Shown here: in pieces, positions 31,895 to 37,911 of the stretch
Layout: the number at the start of each line of letters is the position of its first letter
How positions within the stretch are numbered: the stretch's first letter is position 1
Virus record (IMG/VR): IMGVR_UViG_3300021599_000727
Coordinates: 1 to 37,911 of that record
DNA from: a virus
Strand: one strand, 5' to 3'
DNA length: 37,911 nucleotides
Notes under the pieces: model-generated
Seen by the model: only the letters and a program-made list of their open reading frames with translations
Told to the model about the DNA's origin: nothing
Database searches by the model: none
Position numbers and translations under genes: made by a program

Positions 31895-34476
31895 TGGGTA
31901 GAAGTATAGAAGACTTATTTAAGAAGAAAATTTTACAAAATGGGCAAACTGCTCAAGTAAAATATGATATTCGTAATAGTAAAGATGCACCGATAACACC
32001 AGCTATTGGAGGATTAAATCTTTCATTTAAAGCAGCTACTGAAGTAAGAAGAAAGTTATCAACAAGGATAGGTGAAAGTAGATTAGAACAGGAAGTAACA
32101 GGTGTAAGAATTATCAATAAACTATCAGCTCCTATAATTTATGGAACTGCAATTACTAAATTGACAACTCAAAAGACAGATATGGTTGTCTTTATGAAAG
32201 ATTCTGTAAATCCAGAAGGAGTATCTTCTGGTGGTTTGGTAGGTGGTACTATACAAAAAATAAAACAAATTGGTGAAAACGCACTAACTACACTTGGGGT
32301 AAAACTACCAGGTGATATTATTCCAAGCAAAATTGTAATAAATTCTGATTTTAAAGGTAGTAGTGAACCAGATATAATGATAACCCTTGCTAAAATTAGA
32401 AATGATGCAAAGGGAAATTTTGTAGGAAACTTATTAAAAAATAGTTTAAGAGGTACTCCTAAGCAAATTGGAAATGCAATTGTAGGAAATTTAGTAGAAA
32501 GTGGAAAAAATGCTTTACGTGATTTATTATTTGGTTCACCAAATCCAACTACTCAAAACTTAGCAAGAAATAATAATGGTTCTGGATTATACTCAAGTGC
32601 TAAAAATTATTCAACAACTATTGATTTAAAAAATACCGATGTAAATTTAAGGTATGATTTATCAACATTATATAAATTAATTGAAGAAGGAAAGGTATCC
32701 CCTCCAAGTGTAGCGCAAGCACAAGTAAATAAGCTATCCCAACCAGTACCACCGGTTAGTTCCGAAATTAAAACACCATTTGGAAATTTAAATAATCCGT
32801 TTGCTAAATTCCAAAACAAGTTTAAAGAACAAAAAGAAAATGTTGTAGGTAAATTAGCTGGAGCTAGAAAATTGGGTCAACAAGCTATATCAAACGGCAC
32901 ATCAAAAATAGGTTCACTTAATATACCTGGAGTAAAAATTCCAAATATAAATTTAGGTGATGGGGTATCCGTACCATCGGCATCTCCTATTATATCAAAT
33001 GCAGAACAATCTACAATTACCTATTCTGGAACTGTTGATGAAACTCAAGATGATATAGCTTTAAGAAATGATTTATCATCTGTATTGATGAATTTGGATG
33101 AAGCATCTCAAAGATTGAAATTTAATGTTGGTACTGGTGTTCCTGTTGATAGACGTGCATTTTCTAAATCATATTCTCAAATTAAAAATTTCGAAGTAAA
33201 TCCAAAAGTAACTTTAAAAACTAAATTGGGTATTGAATCATCTGAAAGAATGGATTTTTTGAATGAAAAAACCCAATATACACCAAATAAAGGAACTAGT
33301 TTACAATTAGCAGATGGTACTGTTTTGGATGATTATGATTTTGTTACATTAAAGTTCAGGTCATTATCATCTGGCCTTGCTGTAAATTTTAGAGCAACTA
33401 TTACTGGATTAAGTGAATCAACAACACCATCTTGGGATAGTGCACAATTTATTGGTTCTCCATTTAAATACTACACTTATAGTGGTATTGAAAGAAGTGT
33501 AACATTTAATTTTAAAGTTTACTCAACAACACCATTACAACACGTTGCTGCATGGCAGAGATTAAACTTTCTAACATCGTTAGCATATCCACAAGGTTAT
33601 GCTGGTGGTATTGGTGTTAGGGCACCATTCTTACAATTTACTTTGGGAAATATGTATAAAGATAGGGCTTGCTATATTGATAGTTTAAGTTATGGGATTG
33701 ACGATAATACTCCTTGGCATGTTGGATTTACTGAAGCATCTGGTTTAGCGGATGATTCTAAATTTAATATTAATGGAGAAGAAACTTCATTAGATAATTA
33801 CATATTACCAAAAATTGTTGATGTATCCATTACTCTTAAACTTGTTGAGCAGAGAAGTAATACTGAAGCTGGGTATCTATATGGATTTGATAAGTTACCA
33901 AGAGTTAATATAAATAGTAAACTACTTAGTCAAGAACAAACATCTAAGAATTCTCAAATAGCTGGTAATATTAACAACGCTAATGGAATATTAGCAAATT
34001 CAATAGCAGATAATCCAAAAACAGAAAATAATAAGGAATTAACAAACGCAGCTTCACAAACAAGCTTAATACCTGCATCTGCGGCTAATAGAATAACTTC
34101 TGTAATTGCTGGTGGAGCTTCTTCAACTAATATTGGTTTCTTAGGATTATCAAGTAATTTTAAAGCACCTAATGGTGGTATAAATCCTATTGCTGGTATT
34201 GCTCCATTTAAAACATCATTCGAGCCATTCAAAGCTAATAATTTTGGAAATTTCTCATCTGTTAAATTTAAGAGTTTCGATAGTATCTTTAATACACCAA
34301 CAACTGCTGCAGCATCATCTGGTGTTCCAACAGCTGGTGGATTAAAGGTAAATCCACCACTTCTAATGCCAGAACAACCTGCGTTTTCAACAGCAAATCT
34401 TATGAATAATTTAAATTTCAATACATCTAAATTAGGTGCTGATAAATTTAAAATACCATTCAAATTGGGAGGATAA
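31894..34476 (+). CDS. Baseplate tube-cap/initiator-like protein (gp48/gp54 position)
   Basis: 860 aa. The ATG overlaps the tape measure stop (TAATG), so translation is coupled. The N-terminal 130 residues, a middle of low complexity (Asn, Ser, Lys; about 200-400) and a conserved-looking core at about 440-670 can be seen. The core holds KLGIESSERMDFLNEKT, VTLKFRSLSSG, FIGSPFKYYTYSGIERSV-type strands, LTSLAYPQGY, LGNMYKDRACYI and DDNTPWHVGF. The S-G-x-E-R-x-V-x-F-x-F-K-V-Y pattern and L-T-x-L-x-YP are characteristic of T4-like baseplate proteins next to gp53. The Asn/Ala/Gly-rich C-terminus (700-860) is unlike a globular domain. Probably links the baseplate to the tube or tape measure end. Which T4 protein it corresponds to is uncertain. 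Confidence 0.7.
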   Translation: MGRSIEDLFKKKILQNGQTAQVKYDIRNSKDAPITPAIGGLNLSFKAATEVRRKLSTRIGESRLEQEVTGVRIINKLSAPIIYGTAITKLTTQKTDMVVFMKDSVNPEGVSSGGLVGGTIQKIKQIGENALTTLGVKLPGDIIPSKIVINSDFKGSSEPDIMITLAKIRNDAKGNFVGNLLKNSLRGTPKQIGNAIVGNLVESGKNALRDLLFGSPNPTTQNLARNNNGSGLYSSAKNYSTTIDLKNTDVNLRYDLSTLYKLIEEGKVSPPSVAQAQVNKLSQPVPPVSSEIKTPFGNLNNPFAKFQNKFKEQKENVVGKLAGARKLGQQAISNGTSKIGSLNIPGVKIPNINLGDGVSVPSASPIISNAEQSTITYSGTVDETQDDIALRNDLSSVLMNLDEASQRLKFNVGTGVPVDRRAFSKSYSQIKNFEVNPKVTLKTKLGIESSERMDFLNEKTQYTPNKGTSLQLADGTVLDDYDFVTLKFRSLSSGLAVNFRATITGLSESTTPSWDSAQFIGSPFKYYTYSGIERSVTFNFKVYSTTPLQHVAAWQRLNFLTSLAYPQGYAGGIGVRAPFLQFTLGNMYKDRACYIDSLSYGIDDNTPWHVGFTEASGLADDSKFNINGEETSLDNYILPKIVDVSITLKLVEQRSNTEAGYLYGFDKLPRVNINSKLLSQEQTSKNSQIAGNINNANGILANSIADNPKTENNKELTNAASQTSLIPASAANRITSVIAGGASSTNIGFLGLSSNFKAPNGGINPIAGIAPFKTSFEPFKANNFGNFSSVKFKSFDSIFNTPTTAAASSGVPTAGGLKVNPPLLMPEQPAFSTANLMNNLNFNTSKLGADKFKIPFKLGG

Positions 34477-34500
34477 TTATTTTAAATTATATTTAATAAT

Positions 34501-34791
34501 ATGGATAGTAGATATGAAAATAATGAAAAGAAAAAAACTTTTGATGGTAAAGAGGTTTTAAGAAGTAGAATATATCCCAATATACCATTGAGAGATGATG
34601 ATATATATGTAATGACGGAAACTGGAGACCGTTTGGATACCTTAGCTTGGCAATATTATGAGAACCCAACTTTTTGGTGGATTATAGCAGCAGCTAATAA
34701 TATACACGATGCTCCATTAGGATTAAAAGATGGAACAATATTAAGAATACCACAAAACTATTTAGCAATATTAACAGAATTTTCAAATTAA
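34501..34791 (+). CDS. Baseplate wedge protein (T4 gp53-like, LysM-like fold)
   Basis: 96 aa. The central TETGDRLDTLAWQYYENPTFWWIIAAANN and the later DGTILRIPQNY match gp53-type/LysM-like baseplate wedge proteins: the D-x-L-A-x-x-YY-x-[ND]-P-x-x-WW-I-I-x-x-x-N core is intact. T4 gp53 is larger (196 aa); this is the short form common in other contractile-tail systems. It lies 24 bases after the previous gene, behind an AT-rich, partly palindromic leader, and 3 bases before the hub gene. Confidence 0.88.
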   Translation: MDSRYENNEKKKTFDGKEVLRSRIYPNIPLRDDDIYVMTETGDRLDTLAWQYYENPTFWWIIAAANNIHDAPLGLKDGTILRIPQNYLAILTEFSN

Positions 34792-34794
34792 TTT

Positions 34795-37446
34795 ATGTCA
34801 GCATTTCCATATTTTTCAAATATAGCACCACATGTACAGGCCGAATTAGCAAGAAGAAAAGATGATTTGGTTTATGTATCACGTCTAAATTGCTGGGTAC
34901 GTGCATCATCTGGAGTTGGAGCAGGTCTAATGATTTATTCCAACCCTGATTTTCAATTGTTTAAAGCAATGGGAAGTACAGGTACATCAATCTATGGTAA
35001 TAATACTAGCAGTGGTACAATTGGTGTAAGATGGGATGGAACAACAGCTGTTAATGCATCTGGTGACTTTTGGGGATTTAGACCACCACCTATAATAACA
35101 TCAATTCAAATAGATGAAGGTGCTGGTTCTCTATCTAGAAAAGCAGAATTTTCAATTACTGCATATACAAAAGCACAATTAAATACCTTATGTAAGTATT
35201 TTTTAGAACCAGGCTATACTATTTTTTTGGAGTTTGGGTGGAACACTAGAGCAGGTGTTAGCGCATATAAACCAAATTTAAGTGCTGGATATGTAGGTGC
35301 GTTTCAATCGTTCGACCTTGTCAATAGAGCAAGAAAAAATACAAACGGACATTATGATAACTATTTAGGATTTATTACTGGTGGTAGTATTGCTATGAAT
35401 GGAGATACATGGACAATGAATGTAAAATGTACAGGATTCACAGAGCTCCCAGCATTTTTAAATGCAGCAGATAGTTCAGAGGCTGTTGAAAAAAACGAAG
35501 AACCAGTTGGACAATATTTTAAACCAACTGCAGTTAATGCAGAAACTGATTTGGGTAGAAAACGATTTATGATGGCATTTAATAGATTACCATCAAATAA
35601 ACAAAGTCAAAGAGTTGCAAACTTAATAAACGATAAAACTGTTGCTAACTTTAAAAATTTTATTAATGTTGATGAAAATGTAAAGGAAAATATAAATGAT
35701 ACAACTACTGGTACTGAAATTTTTGGATTTTCTATAAATGATGAAGAAGTAAAATCGGAAGATAAGAATTTTGAAGTTCCATCTGGTACACGCCTAATAG
35801 GTGATGAATCCTTTATAAGATTTGGCACCCTAATGAAAATAATAAATACAATTGGGGCTGAGGGATTCTATATTGGACAGACATTGGTAAAAAACCACGT
35901 AAACACAGAAAATACAGTATGTTCTGCTTTTAAGCTAATGTTTTCTACAGATAAAAGCAAATTGTTCATACCGAATAATAAAGCACCATTCTTTTCTGTA
36001 TTTACTGCAGCAACCACCGATACTACAAGTGTAGATACAAAAAGGCCGAATCCATGTAATATAGAAGATATATATTTTCCATCCCCAACACCAATTATAG
36101 CAGGTGTAGCTGATAAAAAGTCAATACAATTTGTGGGACCTGATATGAATGGTGTTAGTAAGGATGCGTTTGAATGGGGACTTTTAGATAATCTTTATGT
36201 AAATATGGATTTTGTTAAAGGTATTTTAGAAACAAAAAACTTTTTAGTTAAAGATGCATTATTTCAAATTCTAAATGGGATGTCATCCGCAGCCGGAGGT
36301 ATTTGGGATTTTCAAATCCAAGAATCAAGCACAAAATCAGGAGGGTCTACTGAATTAACTGTTGTGGATATGAACTTTATACCAAAGGGAGATGGTGGGA
36401 TGGCCATATTGGATGTGGTTGGTGTTAGTTCTGTCTTTATGGATGCTAATTTGGATTTAGAAATTAGTGGAATGAAGATGAATCAGGTAATAGCTAAACG
36501 TTTGAATTATACCGCTAACTCAAGTTCAAGTCCTGTTGATGTAGATGGAAATAAAGGACTATTTACTAATGAACCTGATTTAGTTTTACAATCTATAAAA
36601 AAAAGTAATGCAAAGACGGCACCTGTTCAAGTAAAGACAGAAACTCCCCCAACAACCCCACCGGGTCCAACAGCTGCTGAAGTGGCGGCAAAGGCAAAGG
36701 ATGTACTTGTTGACCAAACATTCGCAGCTAATGCAAAAGATAGAAATGTTGTGGGTAATTTTGTAAATGCAAACGCCAATTTACTTTCTGGTGCAGGAAA
36801 TACGATTGCAGCTGGATTCTTTTCATTATTTGGTAATGAAGCAGAAGCACAAAAATATCAGGCGGCAGCTGCTGAAGATTTTGCACAAGCCAACGAATCT
36901 CACAATGAAGCAGTAAATGATAGTAAAACTTTTATATCTAATGCAGGTGATACTTTAGTTCAAGCAGGTGAGGTGATAGCAGATGCAACTGGTGCCACTG
37001 CACTTTATGAAATGTATAAAAAATGGTCAGATAAAGAAGAAGCCAAAGAAAAAAACTTTCAACAATTTTTGGATAAATTAGGTGCATATCCAAGAGTAAA
37101 TATTACTTCAACCGATGCTGTTGGTGGTGACGGTGTTAATTTAGAAAGTATTTGTTATTTAGCTTGTTATAATGACCAATTAACATTTGAATCTTTCAAA
37201 AACGGATATGATAAAGCAGTAAAAAACAGCGGTGTAAGTATATCTGCGTTAATGCCAATTAAATTTAGTTTTACTGTTCATGGTGTAAGTGGTATTAAAA
37301 GAGGTGATAAATTTAAAGTAAGGGGAATTCCAACTCAATATGAAACGGGAGGATTCTTTCAGGTAACAGCAGTTAAACAGGTTATTGAAGGACAGATGTG
37401 GAAAACAGAAGTCGAAGGACAATTTAGATTAGCAAGAAAATCATAA
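34795..37446 (+). CDS. Baseplate hub protein (gp27/gp5-like region)
   Basis: 883 aa. The N-terminal 230 residues have the hub-type pattern: PPPIITSIQIDEGAGSLSRKAEFSI, LEPGYTIFLEFGWNT, and a strand-rich D-x-W-T-M-N-V-K-C segment. A long middle (about 230-615) has FGFSINDEEVKS and YFPSPTPIIAG. A Pro linker (about 617-632) leads into an Ala-rich helical insert (about 632-765), then a C-terminal beta region (766-883) with FSFTVHGVSGIKRGDKFKVRGIP and FFQVTAVKQVIEGQMWKTEVEGQFRL, the usual close of a hub domain next to the needle. I see no lysozyme or peptidase motif, so cell-wall cleavage would have to come from another protein. Family assignment rests on pattern and position. Confidence 0.72.
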   Translation: MSAFPYFSNIAPHVQAELARRKDDLVYVSRLNCWVRASSGVGAGLMIYSNPDFQLFKAMGSTGTSIYGNNTSSGTIGVRWDGTTAVNASGDFWGFRPPPIITSIQIDEGAGSLSRKAEFSITAYTKAQLNTLCKYFLEPGYTIFLEFGWNTRAGVSAYKPNLSAGYVGAFQSFDLVNRARKNTNGHYDNYLGFITGGSIAMNGDTWTMNVKCTGFTELPAFLNAADSSEAVEKNEEPVGQYFKPTAVNAETDLGRKRFMMAFNRLPSNKQSQRVANLINDKTVANFKNFINVDENVKENINDTTTGTEIFGFSINDEEVKSEDKNFEVPSGTRLIGDESFIRFGTLMKIINTIGAEGFYIGQTLVKNHVNTENTVCSAFKLMFSTDKSKLFIPNNKAPFFSVFTAATTDTTSVDTKRPNPCNIEDIYFPSPTPIIAGVADKKSIQFVGPDMNGVSKDAFEWGLLDNLYVNMDFVKGILETKNFLVKDALFQILNGMSSAAGGIWDFQIQESSTKSGGSTELTVVDMNFIPKGDGGMAILDVVGVSSVFMDANLDLEISGMKMNQVIAKRLNYTANSSSSPVDVDGNKGLFTNEPDLVLQSIKKSNAKTAPVQVKTETPPTTPPGPTAAEVAAKAKDVLVDQTFAANAKDRNVVGNFVNANANLLSGAGNTIAAGFFSLFGNEAEAQKYQAAAAEDFAQANESHNEAVNDSKTFISNAGDTLVQAGEVIADATGATALYEMYKKWSDKEEAKEKNFQQFLDKLGAYPRVNITSTDAVGGDGVNLESICYLACYNDQLTFESFKNGYDKAVKNSGVSISALMPIKFSFTVHGVSGIKRGDKFKVRGIPTQYETGGFFQVTAVKQVIEGQMWKTEVEGQFRLARKS

Positions 37447-37449
37447 GCT

Positions 37450-37839
37450 ATGTCATACTTTATACCATTAAAAAACACTTATAGATATGCATCTGTAGCG
37501 AAATTGGGACAAGAATTTAGTCCTAAAAAAATAGCAGCACATATCCCAACACCACAAGATGTTGATTATCAGCGTGGCTATATAGTAAGATATTTTATAC
37601 AAAAAGCAAATGATAAAGATTCTAAAATCTTTGAAGTTGATGAATATGGTTTTGCAAAATTTATAAACTCACCATTTTATATTGCGGTTGAAATTGATTG
37701 GAGATTGGCAGGGCCTACCGATGAAATTAGACAATCTAATATGAAATCTATAAATTTTGTAAAAAAACAAATGCCTGCTTTAAAAATGTATTTGGTAAAT
37801 TACCTTCAATTTTCAAAAAATAATTTGGAATTGTTATAA
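37450..37839 (+). CDS. Conserved T4-like tail/baseplate accessory protein
   Basis: 129 aa, starting 3 bases after the hub gene. Central block DYQRGYIVRYFIQKANDKDSK, then FEVDEYGFAKF and a W-R-L-A-G-P strand; the C-terminus, MPALKMYLVNYLQFSKNNLEL, recalls a small protein found next to baseplate genes in T4-like phages, from memory. Compact, mixed alpha-beta, no signal or membrane segment. Function not assigned. Confidence 0.65.
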   Translation: MSYFIPLKNTYRYASVAKLGQEFSPKKIAAHIPTPQDVDYQRGYIVRYFIQKANDKDSKIFEVDEYGFAKFINSPFYIAVEIDWRLAGPTDEIRQSNMKSINFVKKQMPALKMYLVNYLQFSKNNLELL

Positions 37840-37855
37840 AAGTTTCGTATATTTG
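37824..37855 (+). promoter_or_regulatory. Bacteroidota-type promoter (TTTG-N20-TATATTTG)
   Basis: TTTG at 37824-37827, a 20-base spacer and TATATTTG at 37848-37855 match the Bacteroidota housekeeping consensus TTTG / TAnnTTTG and its usual spacing. The phage motif variant GTATTTATA follows at 37855-37863. A start point a few bases on would lie near 37862-37870, just before GGGGATG. Confidence 0.5.
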
Positions 37856-37878
37856 TATTTATAAAGTATGGGGATGTG

Positions 37879-37911
37879 ATGGCATTTGATTGCAATGCGA
37901 ATAGTAGTATC
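37879..37911 (+). CDS. Start of a further gene, cut by the window end
   Basis: An ATG at 37879 opens MAFDCNANSSI and is still open at the last base. GGGGATG at 37870-37876 could serve as a leader element. Eleven codons are too few to assign a family; an RNA gene beginning at GGGG (37870) is an alternative. Confidence 0.35.
   Translation, partial: MAFDCNANSSI

Noticed and set aside
34477-34500. AT-rich inverted repeat before the gp53-like gene as a terminator
   Set aside because: Arms are only A/T and imperfect, with no distinct T-run; it is more likely an unstructured leader.

Overview
The window is part of a tailed-phage genome from a contractile-tailed, T4-like myovirus. Every supportable gene lies on the + strand. 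The right third holds a recognisable tail module: sheath, tube, tail assembly chaperone region, tape measure, tube-cap/baseplate protein, gp53-like wedge protein and a baseplate hub protein. The left two thirds hold very large, repeat-built fibre or adhesin proteins. The DNA is AT-rich. Most start codons are preceded by A-rich sequence without a Shine-Dalgarno, and one TTTG-N20-TATATTTG promoter is visible. Together with a BspA-like leucine-rich-repeat protein, this suggests a Bacteroidota (Flavobacteriia-type) host. The host is inference. No integrase, tRNA, CRISPR array or insertion sequence was seen.

Layout. 1-2507: the end of a repeat protein with four Cys-Arg-Asp-Val-type repeats, then a 300-aa structural protein. 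2575-13515: a 3646-aa fibre made of about 23 copies of an SGSVTASVSP-type repeat with two inserted cupredoxin-like domains, a His-Asn-Leu-Gly beta domain, 37-aa repeats, a 1083-residue Gly-X-X tract (X mostly Ser or Thr) and a C-terminal beta domain. 13527-15564: a PKD plus BspA-type LRR protein, a tail-fibre assembly chaperone and two small accessory proteins. 15580-24578: a second giant fibre (about 2999 aa if a frame break at 20673 is repaired), with a shorter Gly-X-X tract, about 17 YDxNNTGYYxDP repeats, a duplicated two-domain module and a C-terminal S74 intramolecular chaperone. 24634-25059: a small structural protein and a terminator. 25195-37839: the tail module. The last 72 bases hold a host-like promoter and the start of something that runs off the window.

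How it fits together. Sheath, tube, tape measure and baseplate genes build the contractile tail. The giant proteins probably form long fibres or a surface coat for host adhesion, with the assembly chaperone and S74 domain helping them fold and trimerise. A recurring ATATTTATA motif sits before the gene groups that start after a longer gap and is a candidate late promoter. Rho-independent-type terminators at 25081, 28068 and 29041 divide the tail module into transcription units.

Most notable points: (1) a probable +1/-2 frameshift on a T7 run in the chaperone pair just upstream of the tape measure; (2) two giant proline-free Gly-Ser/Thr triplet tracts flanked by shared modules; (3) paired cupredoxin-like domains with intact Cys-His-Met ligand motifs in a phage fibre; (4) a single-base frame break in the S74 fibre; (5) the candidate late-promoter motif.
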